A stretch of DNA of 64,000 nucleotides from Favolaschia claudopus. Lineage: Eukaryota > Basidiomycota > Agaricomycetes > Agaricales > Mycenaceae. A program made the position numbers and the translations under genes. Positions within the stretch are counted from its first letter, which is position 1; every line of letters begins with the position of its first letter. Shown piece after piece: positions 32,226 to 44,009 of this stretch. The stretch lies in contig JAWWNJ010000002.1 in the NCBI GenBank assembly GCA_037176885.1, positions 620,001 to 684,000 of the forward strand, read 5' to 3'. A model generated the notes under the pieces. The model worked only from the letters and a program-made list of their open reading frames with translations, did no database searches and was not told the DNA's origin.

Positions 32226-35200
32226 TTAAAAGGCGGCTGGCCGCTTCGCCCAAACCGCGGCCGCCTGGTTTGTCACTGACGCCATACTACTCTCCACCTT
32301 TGCTGTCAGTTTCAAAGAAATCGAGTCCAGATGTGCGCCTGCCACATCGCCAGCCCATAAAGAGATACCAAGGGTGTTGAGCCCGGAATAGTTGAGTATA
32401 CCTTGCGGAACAGGGAACGACTTTTGAGGGCCGATGTTATTCACTGAAACATACCGATCAGGGTTTGGAGTGGTGTCACCCAGAACGAGAAACTAACCAT
32501 ATTTTCCGAACTGCCACCCGTTCACATAAAGCTGCGCGCGGAAGTGCGGATTTGTGGTCGAATTAGTGAAGACTATGGCGAGTGGATAATCTACCCCCGC
32601 GGGAATGTTGAGCGCAAAAGAAGTGCGATAAAAGGCGACACCAGCGTGAGATATTCCTTTCATAGGACTACCGGCTGCCCACCCGCTATCGTCAAAACGC
32701 GGCAGGTGCCACCCTAGCGGGACATTATTCAGCCTTTCACTTCAAAATCTATGCTGCAGCTTTGCTGCTGACGCACCTTGACGTTCGGCAAACAATCCAC
32801 CCTCGTTGAGAGCACCGCGCGAGCGGTCAGCATACTGCGAATGTCAATTTACAAGGATCCGAGGGTAAGTGGCGGATGAACAACCACGTACATTCTCACC
32901 CCCAAAATTGCCAGCAACTTTCCAAACACTTACGATTGTCCCTATACTTCCGGGGAACGAGTAACTGAGAATCCCACGCGGGGTCTTGAATTCGTCGCCC
33001 GCCGCCCACCAGTCTTCTTCGTATCCCATATGATCTGACAACTATATGAGCCACTGTATCAAGTGAGGCTTGAAATGATGAAACACACCTTGTAGCACCG
33101 TCAACACATGAGCGGATTCTTCACGCAACACCGAGGGGAAAGGAAACGTCGCGTTGAAGACTGAAGTAATGGCATCACCTAGGGATAGCTATTTTCAGTG
33201 TTGGTCACCCCGCAAGAAAACCCCACTCACCATTCCATGATCCCAAGAATGTAGAGTCCAGCCAAACGGAAAACCCGAATGCTGATCCACCCTGCACTTC
33301 TACCGCAAAAGCCGTCTCGCCGCCCATTGCACTGAAGTGCGCACGCCACAATATGTTACCTGTGTGGAAGCCATAATCACCGGCATAGAGCACCACAGAT
33401 GTATTAGCGGGCGTTGGGTTAACGGTCGTTTGATGGTCTGCGACAGTCCACAGCAAGTCAGAGTACTGCGGTTGGATCTCCGGCAGTGAGTCTGCCGTTT
33501 TCTGCGTTTATTTCCTTCTCATTAGGACTTGAACCAGTTGACTCATTAGTAAAGCCAGCTTACCCATTTCAGCGCCGCAAGATTGGGGATATTGACCGCC
33601 GGAAACGTTGCGGTTTTTCGCGCAGTCAAAGTGCCGTAGCGTGTTTTTGTCACGGTTAAGGCGACCCCGTTGAAAGTGGCCGACTTGAACGCAGCGGGGG
33701 CAATGATTTCGAATGAAACGGGTGCGGTGCTGTTCAGATCGCCTTTGAGCGCGAGGGTCCCGCCGATCGTCGACACAGATCGAAGAAGGTATCCTCCTTT
33801 GACAATAATTGGATTCTGTGTGTTGAATTGCGCAAAGACACCGCTTGATGGAGGATGAAGAACCCAGAATTGGTATGCATTGGCACGATCTGCAGCAATT
33901 TAAGGTTTATAAAGAAAGGTCCCGGCCTTCGAAGACAGAGGCAAACTCGCCTACGATATAGAGCAGCGTGTTGCCGACTTCGACAACAGTCTGGCTGGTG
34001 GTGCGATACTGCAGCGCAAGACTATTCCCTGCGAGAACCTTGGTCTGGATCTGACCAGTGCCCGAAACTACCGTAGCCGCAAGCACAGCGGACTTGAACT
34101 TGAACGCGGTCTCATGGAGCTCTCCAGCATTGCCATACACAACAAGGATGTCGCGCCCATCGATTGTGGCACTTGAAGTTGCATGACAAGTGAGACAAAA
34201 GAGAACCACCAAAAACCACGATGAACTTACCATGTCATGATCTCACCAGTGGAATACAGTATGTTTGTCGAACCAGAAACATAGTCAACGACGTGGATCT
34301 TCGAGTCTTTCCCGTTCAAAGTAAGGGTCTCTCCGCCAATGGTTGGAATTGTAAGGGTTCCGATGCTTCATCGATGTTCAGGATGAGCCTTCGACTAAAT
34401 TAGCGAGCGCTTACCTCGTCGAAAGCGTCAAAGTATATGTCTGTGCCGCGTTTGTTGAAACATCCGTTTGCCTGACACAAAGATGTCAGCAAGCGTGGCA
34501 CCAACCAACACCGTCCGGACACCATACCTCACGATATAGAACCCAGTCGCGTTGCCCACGACGTCGAGAATCTGAGTAGTCTTCAAAGCCTGGTTGCCAG
34601 TGAATGATCCTTGATTTGCAAATAGATTCATGGGTTGAGAGGTAAGGAATGCGGGGGACACAGAACGGAAATTGGCTTGAAGCTTGAGCTCATACGCCTT
34701 CTCGCGCAGTGTTCGGTCTTCGGCAATGGCGGAACCCTGCGTAGCGGGTTAGATGCGGCCAGCAGAAAAAGAAAACACTTGCATAGTCGTATGAAGTGTA
34801 TACGCCTGATCGAGGGTGAGCCAGGAACGGGAGCTGGTGAAACGAAGACCTACCGGGATGTGCCTAAATAACATCGTTCCAAGTCTCGTACGTTCAAGAG
34901 GCAATGCGACTTACGATGCCGCCCCAATTCGTGCCCCCGTAGACCATATAGAAATTGAGCATGGTAGTTGACATTGCGAACAAATGTTTGTAAAACACTA
35001 CATTCGCTAAGCATGGAGCGGAAACGCAGGAAGAAGGAAGGGTATACCTCGCTCGAATTCGGGACCTAATAATTGAGCACACCCTTCGTAGCCTGCGCCG
35101 CCCCATGGATCGAAAGCGCCGCCTTGGAATTCAAATATCGCGTTGGGGGATTGCGGACTGAACTGCAAATGCGCTCCCCAGAAGTACCTGTGCGCCGTCA

Positions 35201-36461
35201 GTTGATTTTTAATGATAAAAAAATTCAATAGGCGTACTCAATGTTGTCAACAGCGGTTGACACCCAGGTGTCTGGGTTGAAACAGTCGAATGTGTTGGGG
35301 TACGAATCATAGCCTATGAATACGATATAAAAAGTGTTTACAGTAACCACCACGATCGTCACAAACCATAGATATCAGTGTCGAGATAATGACCGCCAGG
35401 CCAGGCGTCGTTGGTGGTGAAGGGAACCGTAACGCCGACCGAGCGCTTGAAATTGCCAAAGTCACAAAAACGAATATAAAGCGGGGATTATCCTACCAAG
35501 AGGGTCTTAAGTTCGTGCTCATACACAGAATCTTCAGTGTACGGTTCTTGAACTCCACTATATTCGTTTTCTGTCTGCACTGGAGAGCGAACGCAGATGA
35601 GCAGGGGTCTTTTTCTTGTTGAACTCCCGCACCAAGAATGACAGGCCCGCCGTTGGTGACCTGGTTTTTAGCGATTTGTCCACCAATCGCTTTCATGTCT
35701 GTAAAGTATGTCTAGTGTCCTTTACATCCGACAGCCAGACGAATCTTACAGCCGGTGTATGCTTCAACATAGGACGCATTACTCGTCCTCCACAGACCAG
35801 ACGTGCGCGTTCCCCATCCCGGGAATCCTCCACCTGTGGTCTCCGCATTAATATACGGTCTACATACTTGTCAGCCGAAGTTGTAAACAGAGGGATCCGG
35901 CCAAGTCCCACCCAGGTCGAGCGATCACATAGAGTCCAGCTTTCATCGCAGCATCAAAAAAGGGTTGCAAGTCGCGAAATCCTTCAAAAGATATGTCCCC
36001 TCGCTTGGGCTCGTGGATGCCCCAGTAGAAGTAAGCGGATATCGCGTTGAAACCCAAGGATCTGGGAAACAAGAGATTTTTGCTCAGTGACGGGTTTCAG
36101 AGGTGCAAGGTTCTTACTTGATTTTCTGAAACACGTCGAGATGCAAGCTTTGAGACGGCATCCTCAAGCAAGATGAACATTTGTACGTTCGCAACACCAA
36201 GAAATTGAACATACCGATAGGGATGAACTTCGCCACTGAAGATGTTCAATCTGCTCCCGTTGATGAGCAGAGAATATTCGTCCCAAGTCACCTAAGGGCT
36301 TTAAAAAATACCGTATTCGCTGAGGACGGCACACTTACAATATTTTGGAAACCATCATTCTTTGACTGGCGAGGAGCGAGGAAGCGGAGGCCTCCACCAC
36401 TGCGCGCGGCGAGCACAGTCAAAGCACTCAGTAGCAACACCGAGACCTGGACGAGAAGCAT
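32226..36461 (-). CDS. secreted GH35 beta-galactosidase, multi-domain LacA type
   Basis: A 4.2-kb, intron-rich gene for a large fungal glycoside hydrolase family 35 enzyme that releases terminal beta-D-galactose. Signal peptide [20 protein letters not shown]. The TIM barrel follows: [65 protein letters not shown]. The proton-donor motif VQTENEYSG is completed across an intron near 35640-35590, and the nucleophile motif [13 protein letters not shown] lies near 35130. Later segments ([72 protein letters not shown]) fit BetaGal domains 2-5. The chain ends at 32226 (VWAKRPAAF). It is divergent from the membrane protein at 37.6 kb. Exon boundaries were not all fixed. Confidence 0.9.
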
Positions 36462-37605
36462 CGTTGACAATATCAATCTTTCGTCCGCCGTTTTAAAGAA
36501 TTGGTGCAAATTGACGACACTCTGGATGCCGGGTTTTCTTCGGCTTACCACCTGACGGTTTCGAATGGCGTTGAGTGGCGGGGTCGGGAACGGGAACGGG
36601 ACGCGGCTACAGGCATGCCGACGCAGCAACTTCCAGCCATTGTCATGTTGTTACTGATAAATTTCTGTGGAGGGGGTCCAGACAGAGCACTCATCCAGTT
36701 TTCCCGCCACTAGCCAACACTCATCGAAATCTTCAGACTTTTCTTTCTTTCTTTTTGCTGATTTCGACGCCCGGGCCGCTGGGGAAGGTAGGATGAAGTG
36801 GACGTCAAATAACTCAGCGGTTCGAGTGCTGTTGCCCGAAATTATGCCGCATTGGAAGGCCTTGCTTGAGCGTCAGCTGAGAGACGATAAATGGCATTGT
36901 CTAGTATGGGATACCACGAGGAGAGCTGAACGAGCGAAATTCGAACAAGATGGTCCAGGAACAGATTCAGGCGTGTACGTAAGGCAGTGACGCGGGGGTA
37001 CAGCCACAATCAACCGTTTATCACTCTCTTTCTCGAGTTCAAGTGGACCACCATAATTCCATTGCTTGTGCGACGCTCCTGAAAACGCTGCTCCCGACAC
37101 ATATTTTCAGCGCTTCCTCCGAAGCCCCCGTCATGACATAGCTGCTTGAGTCTGGCATCAAGTTACAGTCTCAGCTTTTGATGAATTGCAGCAGATTGTA
37201 GCCAATAACATGCGTACAACTTCTCCAGCCGAGCACAGCTCCTGCTGGAGAGTCACCATCATCGGCAACGACATCAAAGTATTCTACTTAAAAACTATCG
37301 CACAACCTCCGGTCCTCGTGGATGCCTTTCCGTTTCACCACTTCGTTTTTTGGCATTTGCCGTTTTCTTTTCGCTTCTCCGACTCGTTGACCGATGTTAC
37401 CCTCTGGTGGTCAGTGATATCACGGTGTCTCGCGTGCGATGAGGTGCTGAGGATCATTTCAGTGGGTTTTCTTAAATTTTTCCTTACGCTCTTTCTGCGC
37501 GACACCTTGCCTATTTGTACGCGTCTTCAATGCTTTCATGATCTATGCTAACCGTAAGAAGATGCTCAAGCACGTCTGACACCACGATCAAAATCATTCA
37601 CCAAT
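36462..37605. other. divergent intergenic region GH35 / membrane protein
   Basis: About 1.1 kb. It should hold both promoters and probably the first exon of the gene to the right. A candidate first exon 37322-37385 (MPFRFTTSFFGICRFLFASP) is in the right phase to join an acceptor at 37570, but the implied 185-nt intron is long for this genome. Confidence 0.4.
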
Positions 37606-39087
37606 GTGCAAAGAGACTCGGCACCTGCTAGTCCCTTAGCCTCCGCTAACTGGATATGGGCGGCCAATTCCTCTACCGAGAAGAATATCGCGTTCATCAA
37701 GAATATCACCGCACCGGCCAACAAGACCGCCGTCAGCGCCGTAATATCTGTCACCGCTGTCGAGAATTTCACGCTCTGGGTCAACGGCCAACCCATCGGT
37801 CAGGCAGCGGGAGGCCGAGATGGCTGGAAGAATGCCCTTGTGTTGCAGGCCGCTCTGAATGACTCGGTCAACACCTTCTCCGTATTCGTCACCAACGGCG
37901 ACAAACCTGCTTCTGCGCCTCCGGGGCTTCTAGCCGCGATCCAGGTGACCTACAAGGATTCAACAAATTCTACCTTCCTATCCGATGCAACCTGGCTCGC
38001 CACCTCCACAAGTATCCCGTTCAGGTTTCCTATGCCGATGGATTTTTCGGCGTTCGCCCCCGTCGATGTTATCGCACCCTATGGCTCGGGGCCCTGGGGA
38101 CAAAACTCTGTTGCCTTGCCGCCGCCCGATCCCAATCCCCTTACACTCCAGCAAAGCTCATGGATTTGGTCGACCGTGAATTCTAGTATCAGCGCCGACA
38201 CTGGCAGTGTTGGCTTTCGAAAGGACTACGCTACTCCGTCCGGGAAAAGTGCTGTCTCTGCGACCATTCTTCTCACTGTGGACGATAATTTCGCCCTCTA
38301 CCTGAACGACGCTTATATCGGTGCGCCGCCTGGCGTTACAGTCAGTGCATATCAGCACCCTCAGCAGTTCACCGTCAACTTGAATGCGAGTCGTAACGTA
38401 TTCACTGTTGTGGGCCAGAACTTTCCGACGATGAAACCACACGGAAATCCAGCGGGGTTCATTGCAGCCATCAAAGTCTTCTTCGAAGACGGCACGACCG
38501 ACATGATCAGAACAGATCCTTCGTGGCTTGCAGGTCCTCTGGTCTCCGCCGCAGTGTTCCTTTCCTCCGCCGACAAGTTCTTGTCACCCGCGATAGTGCA
38601 GGGACCGTTTGGCATGAACCCGTGGAAGCAGCTTTCAACGATATCGAATGTAGCAGCCGCAGTCACTGTTCCTACCGCGCCTTGGAACAAATTCTTGGAG
38701 GGACTGTCCAACCAGTCACAGTCGAAGTCGAAGGTTCCTGTAGGGGCGATCGTTGGTGCAGCAGTAGGGGGAGTGGTCCTCTTTGCACTCTGCCTCACCA
38801 TCTTCCTTATTTGCCGACGCCGGCGCCAAAAAGCGCGTTCGACAGTGGCTCTCGAAGTCGCGAGCGATGCCGCGTCCTTTTCGGAACGCTCAATATCACC
38901 GTTTGCAACTTTGCAGTCGAATCCTCTACCCAGTAAATTGGAGCGACGGAATGATGTGCCTGACAGTGATTCAGCGTCGGAGGCGCCTCCCCCGAGCTAC
39001 GCTGATGCAGAGTCAGCTTTGTCTTTTACGGCCCCTTCAGGGCGATCCATAGCGGCAGTGAATGGGGGTTATCGAATAAAACGATGA
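37606..39087 (+). CDS. single-span surface protein with two repeated beta-sandwich-like domains and a PPxY tail
   Basis: An uninterrupted frame of 493 codons without an internal introns; its start is unresolved and a 5' exon with a signal peptide is expected. Domain 1 begins about residue 14 (SANWIWAANSSTEKNIAFIK, then VENFTLWVNGQPIGQ). Domain 2 begins about residue 185 (SSWIWSTVNSSISADTGSVG, then DDNFALYLNDAYIGAPPG). Both share the WIW ... DDNF-LYVN pattern seen in jelly-roll modules attached to glycosidases, so carbohydrate binding is a reasonable guess. A helix at residues 377-401 (VGAIVGAAVGGVVLFALCLT) is followed by RRRRQK, so the C-terminal 90 residues are cytosolic. They contain APPPSYADAES, a PPxY motif of the kind bound by WW domains. 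Several N-glycosylation sites are visible. Confidence 0.75.
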   Translation: MQRDSAPASPLASANWIWAANSSTEKNIAFIKNITAPANKTAVSAVISVTAVENFTLWVNGQPIGQAAGGRDGWKNALVLQAALNDSVNTFSVFVTNGDKPASAPPGLLAAIQVTYKDSTNSTFLSDATWLATSTSIPFRFPMPMDFSAFAPVDVIAPYGSGPWGQNSVALPPPDPNPLTLQQSSWIWSTVNSSISADTGSVGFRKDYATPSGKSAVSATILLTVDDNFALYLNDAYIGAPPGVTVSAYQHPQQFTVNLNASRNVFTVVGQNFPTMKPHGNPAGFIAAIKVFFEDGTTDMIRTDPSWLAGPLVSAAVFLSSADKFLSPAIVQGPFGMNPWKQLSTISNVAAAVTVPTAPWNKFLEGLSNQSQSKSKVPVGAIVGAAVGGVVLFALCLTIFLICRRRRQKARSTVALEVASDAASFSERSISPFATLQSNPLPSKLERRNDVPDSDSASEAPPPSYADAESALSFTAPSGRSIAAVNGGYRIKR

Positions 39088-39917
39088 TTTGATTGATCTC
39101 GTGTACCATAGTGTTGAGTTGATTTTCTTTTCCAGTATATAGTTAGGTTTCATCAGATGTATAAATACGAAGAAGAACGCATTAGCCAGACACAGCAAAC
39201 GAGACGATTATCGATGCCTGACATTGGTCTTTCACTAGCGTGGTTTCGATCAGAGAGTTGCGACACGTTCCCTGGAGGAAGCTCCCGGAGGTCCGTTGGA
39301 GCACAAGAAGTCTTGAAAGGGGCAGGTAATTGAAGGTACAGAACCAAGAGGAGCAGGAGTTTGCAGTTCCATAGACAGGGCTCCGGAAAGACAGGGACAA
39401 GTCCGCCGGAGAGAGTATCGACAAGGGTGCTCTCTGTGTCGGATAGCGCGTCGTCAGAGCCCTCGTTCAAGCACCTTCTGCTTCCGTTCAACGATCGAAG
39501 CTTGTTTGAAGAAATCAGATTGTTCCATGCACAGTGCCAGCGTTTTTCTTGTGACCCGTCTCCTGTCCACGTATCCACTGAGCCAGAAAGCTGAGACCGA
39601 GTGAGATTGACGATTTTGAATGCACTTTGCAGTGGTGGGGAGAGCAAACAGCTGCCAGCAACGGTGAAACGTAGGCAAGAGGATCATGATGATGATACGT
39701 TTTTTTCAAGTTTTTTTCGGGAAGGTTGATCTGGTCACGGTCACGATGTCACGGTTGAGTAGGAGATCGTTCCAAACCAACACCTCGAACGACGCTTCTG
39801 CCTAGTTGCCCTTGGTCCACGGCACTTTCCCTCTTTTGTTCCACTCTCCCACTATCCTAGCCAGGATATCGCCATTCGTTCTTTTTTATTCCGACCGAAA
39901 TCCCACAAAAAATCAAC
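39088..39917. other. intergenic region with tripled GTCACG motif
   Basis: About 830 bp. Open frames on both strands (up to 164 codons minus) lack motifs. Contains the GTCACG repeats listed separately. Confidence 0.45.
39734..39754 (+). promoter_or_regulatory. three GTCACG repeats upstream of the coiled-coil gene
   Basis: GTCACG occurs at 39734-39739, 39740-39745 and 39748-39753, about 165-185 bp before the ATG at 39918. The same hexamer core recurs before the NDUFA4-like gene at 44010. It may be a factor site; this is inference. Confidence 0.35.
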
Positions 39918-42900
39918 ATGCAAGTAGACGATATCGCAAAGCACCGTGTGCGTTCGTTTTCTTGCTCAATTTTCGCTTATTCCTCATCTCGGATATCCAG
40001 TTCGAGTCCTTCAAGCTTGGTCTTTCGTCCGCCGGTGCCACTGCTGCCCCTCAGCACCGTCACCGCCGCTCTCACTCTCGAAATGCGTCCATATCGTCCA
40101 CTGCATCTTTACCGACTCCTAAATGCACGACCTCATACGATGTTCCCCCCACTCAATCTCTCCCACCTCCCCCAAAGCGCAATTCGCATCATCGCCGTGT
40201 TTCTTCTGTCTCCACTCGTCGCGAATCCGCCGAGATGATGGGTGTCTCAGTTGCTGAAACATTGGTTTCGCCTGCAGAAGATCCTGCGGAAAAGGACTCT
40301 ATTCGGCGCCATGCTCTCTGGGCTCTCGAGGGTAAACGCGATGCTTCCTACGCCAAGGTAGAAATTCCAGAGCTGCACACCCCGTTCGAATTCCGTCAGT
40401 CCCCGATTCACTCAGAAATCCATCATGATCTTTAATCTTTTACAGCCACTAAACCCTCCTTTCCTCCCGGTTCTGGCACGTTCATGAACAACGCAAAGCG
40501 TGATTCCTTCAAACCCTCGCTGTCCAAAGATCTGTTACACACCTTGGTCGAAGAGGAAGAGGAGGAAGAGGATTCTGACCGGCCTCGTGCTCCGCCCACA
40601 CCCACGACTCCCACGACGACCTCCTCCATTCGTAATTTGGGCAATCGACCTCGCCCAGCGCAGCTTCGCCCGTTATCTTTGACACCAGATAGCCTCCCGT
40701 CGCAGAGCCTTCCGTCCCCGAATGCCCCGCTCCCATCGCCAAGACGGTTGAGTCTCAAATCGCTCACCCTCATTCCTGATGCCACGATCTCCAACGCCAC
40801 TGTAACGAACCAGAACCCTTCCCCTTCTCTCCCCCGTACTCGCCCTGTGCTGAACATCAAGCTAACTACTGAACCGGAATCTTCAAGTTACCCGGATGAA
40901 TCCGGTGCTCGGCCTCAACCCTTGAGGAGGAGTAGCATCTCATACAAATGCTCTTCCACGACTGTCGCCGGGCTGCCTACTCCGGAAGCTACTCCCACAA
41001 GCACTGATCGACGGTTTTCTGGACTCTCGATTTCAAGCCGTGGAAGTCTCAGCAGCAACAGTAGCAACAGAATCAGCGCAACAGAAGATGACTTTCCTGC
41101 CACGCGCCCACTCAGCGTCAGCGAGCAGCACTTTCTGTTCAAAAGCCACAACGCGCTCCTCGCTCGCATTACCGACTTGGAACGCGCGCTGTCCTTTCGG
41201 AACACTGGCGGAAGCTTTCGGGAGCGCGATTCGCGCCCTTCTTCGGTTGCTTCTGCTTTTTCTGCTGTTTCCGGTACCTCTTCCTCCGACGAATTTGCCG
41301 GAGAACCCCTAGACGAGATGCTCTCTCTTGTCGCAGATCTCAAGGCAGAACGGGACGAACTGAAGGGAGACGTCCAAGGATGGCGGGTACGCGTTGCTGA
41401 TATGGAAAAACAATTTGGAGTGCTTGGTAATCGGCTCGAAGCCGAACGACGTGAGGCCTGGGTCGCACGTACTCGGGTAGGGCTCTTGGAAGTCGAGAGG
41501 AGTGGCCTCGAGAAGCGCGTCGAGGAACTCGAGTTGGACAATCAGCGTCTCTTGAAAGGTGAAGAAGACCTCAAGGCGCAGGTCGCTCGTCTCCTCGAAG
41601 AGAAGGAAAATATGGCGGTGGAGTTGCGGACAGCCAAGGCTGCTCGCGAGTTTGATCCTTTGAGCACCCCTCGCGCCTTTGACGGTCCTGTAGTCTCCAT
41701 GCGTCCGGTCGCTTCAACGCTCAAACGCGGGCTGGGCTTCACATCCCTCGACTCGGAAAGCTCTACCGATGTTGAGGAAGGCTTCCAGCCCTTTGGACTC
41801 GGGCTCGGATTCAAGCTGCGGTCCGTTGATGAGGAGGAGGAGGCGGATGACGATGACAGCGGCCTCGCTGGATATGAAGATGAGGACGAGAACGACGTTC
41901 TCCTCAGTCCGTCTTCATCGTTCGGGTCTGTTGACGAGCTCTACTCCGCTCCTCGAACGGTCGTAGAAGCCCCCGTCTCTCAGCTCGCACCCGTTCCCGT
42001 CGCTTCCGCCACTTACGCTCCTATCTCCAATTGGACGTTCCCGAAAGGCCCTCAGCCTGCGCCGGTCCCTGCAGCTCCCGTCGCGCCCGTTCCCACTCAC
42101 GTTAATCGTCCCTCGATCTCCAAATGGACATTTCCCAGAGGAGTTCAGTTGGCAGAACGCAATCTTGAGGCGGAAGTTGACAGGTTCTTTGGTTGCCTGG
42201 AAGACCTTGATGACCCCCCTTCCCCTTCGTCGCCCAAATACTTGGAGTACGACGAAGAGAAAGCGAAGGGCATATTTGCCCAGGCATTTAGCCGCGATTC
42301 CACGAAGTCTTGCTTCGTTCTCCCTGCAAGCGTGCTCGCCAGTGCGGAGAGCATTTTTTCTGAGTTGGATATTGTTGAGGAAGAAGATGAGGATTTGGAG
42401 GAAGGTGAAACGGAGGCTGAGACCGTGGTCGAGGACGGTGAAATCAACAGCGGCATCAAGATTACCTTCACCCCCCCTGCGGAGGAATTACCTTCGCCCG
42501 TTGTCGTCGCACCACCTTCCCCGAGTCCCAGGTCTGTGTTTCCCGGTGCCTTTATGGATGATGGTGAAGAAAGCGAGGAAGAGTTTGCTGCAGCGCCGTT
42601 CAATTTCGGACGGACGCCGGCAAATGCAGAGAAACCCGCCACGCCAATGACGCCCCCGCCTGTATCGTTCCGCCCTGTATCTCCTTCCTCGATCCCGCGT
42701 CCAATAGCTTCTAAACCGGCCCATTTCACCCTCGCTTCTCCTCCCAGGTCTGCCAGTGAGGTGAATGCATTCGCCACTCCGCCAAGCAAACGCGGCGGGA
42801 TCATGCCTTCGATGATACCTCAACCGTCGTCGCCTTCTCGGTTCAACTCTCAAAAATCTCCGCCCGCGTTTTCTACGAATGCGTCAAACAAGCCCAGCAC

Positions 42901-43489
42901 GACATTCATCCGCCAACCTGCTCGCCAGCCTTTGATGCCGAAACCTAATGTCTCGAGAACGCAACAGACAAATGGTTCGACCATTCCTAAACCTCCTTCT
43001 TGTACGTGCTTTACTAATCTTGATGTTGCGCGATACGTAGCCGACCCAGCGCCTCATTCGTCTCCCAGATATGCACATGCAAACCACGCAGCTGCCCATC
43101 CGGGTCAGGACATGACGAGCGTTGATTTATCGGACCACCATATACCAACAGACCACGACACGGCATCTCGTTCAGAATCTTCTTCCGTTCCTGCATCCCC
43201 ATCCTTCTCTATCATGTCCTCTCCACTCGCGGGTCGTCTCTCCTTCCAAACCCTTACGAACTACATCCCCTCGTGGGGAATGACTCAGACTCCTCCCCGA
43301 AGTCCTATGATCGATGCCGCAGGGCAAAACTCAGTCAAGGCTATCGCTCCGCCGGCCGGTACGGCGAAGCGTGGATATGTCTCTAAGCAAAGTCAATTGG
43401 AGCGTTTGAAAAACCGTTTAGAGCGAGAGGGCCTTGAAGCACGGGGTGCAGTCGCAGGAAGGAGCGACGGTGATGCCGTTTTTTTGTGA
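39918..43489 (+). CDS. large disordered protein with a central coiled coil
   Basis: Four exons (39918-39947, 40001-40394, 40446-43001, 43041-43489) give about 1142 residues. N-terminus MQVDDIAKHRFESFKLGLSS, then a basic Ser-rich region (QHRHRRSHSRNASISS) and a conserved-looking MMGVSVAETLVSPAEDPAEK. After long Pro/Ser-rich stretches, a coiled coil runs from about residue 345 to 525 (FKSHNALLARITDLERALSF; LVADLKAERDELKGDVQGWR; ERREAWVARTRVGLLEVERS). Acidic blocks and Pro-rich repeats (SNWTFPKGPQPAP / SKWTFPRGVQLAE) follow. The last exon ends with a short basic helix QSQLERLKNRLEREGLEARG. The layout suits a cytoskeletal or polarity scaffold, but I recognise no named family. Confidence 0.8.
43002..43040 (+). 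other. 39-nt in-frame intron
   Basis: Third intron of the coiled-coil gene: GTACGT donor, TACTAAT branch-point-like sequence, TAG acceptor. It has 39 nt and no in-frame stop, so retention would add 13 residues without shifting frame. Confidence 0.65.
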
Positions 43490-43955
43490 TGGTACGTGAT
43501 GCACTTTTTTTCCTTTTGCTTCCCCTTTCGCTGATATTCATACCCGCACGCAGCTTAATCCATAGTCCGATTTCCTCTCCACTCTCCATTCTGATTATCT
43601 CCCCACCGTTTAGCGCGACATAGAATGCTAGGTTTGCTTTCTTCTCGCTCTATCACGATCTGGATATCTTTTGTGCCGCTTCCCGGTTTTTTCATGTGTA
43701 CCTTTATATCGTCTTGATTTGTACATCCACCGTCCCCCCCAACGGTTAACTCTATCTTTATTGGCGCAGCTTGACGCTAGTTCAGTGAGAGGACGTTTTC
43801 TCGTTTGTATTACTACTTGCGTTGCAATATACGGACCTCAGCGGTCGTATTTCGTTGTTACTTTTTATATGTGTTCATGAATATGCAAAATAGGGCTCTA
43901 TCATAGTTATCGAATTTTCAATTTTCGTACAGGTGAGGCTGCAGCGTTACCGGTA
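43490..43955. other. intergenic region
   Basis: About 465 bp of T-rich 3' sequence and promoter; no coding seen. Confidence 0.5.
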
Positions 43956-43965
43956 GTCACGCATC

Positions 43966-43983
43966 GGTCACGGTGACGTGACC
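43966..43983. promoter_or_regulatory. GGTCAC-GGTGAC-GTGACC palindrome with a CRE-like TGACGTGA
   Basis: An inverted repeat with 6-bp arms GGTCAC/GTGACC and a 6-bp spacer, containing TGACGTGA at 43974-43981. It lies about 27 bp before the start codon of the second NDUFA4-like gene. The TGACGT core fits ATF/CREB-type factors, one of which is encoded at 27307; any link is inference. Confidence 0.45.
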
Positions 43984-44009
43984 ACAAGAAATCATTCCCT
44001 CCCTCCACC

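Noticed and set aside
42145..42804. 219-codon minus-strand frame
   Set aside because: Antisense to the coiled-coil protein exon; Ser/Gly-rich low complexity.
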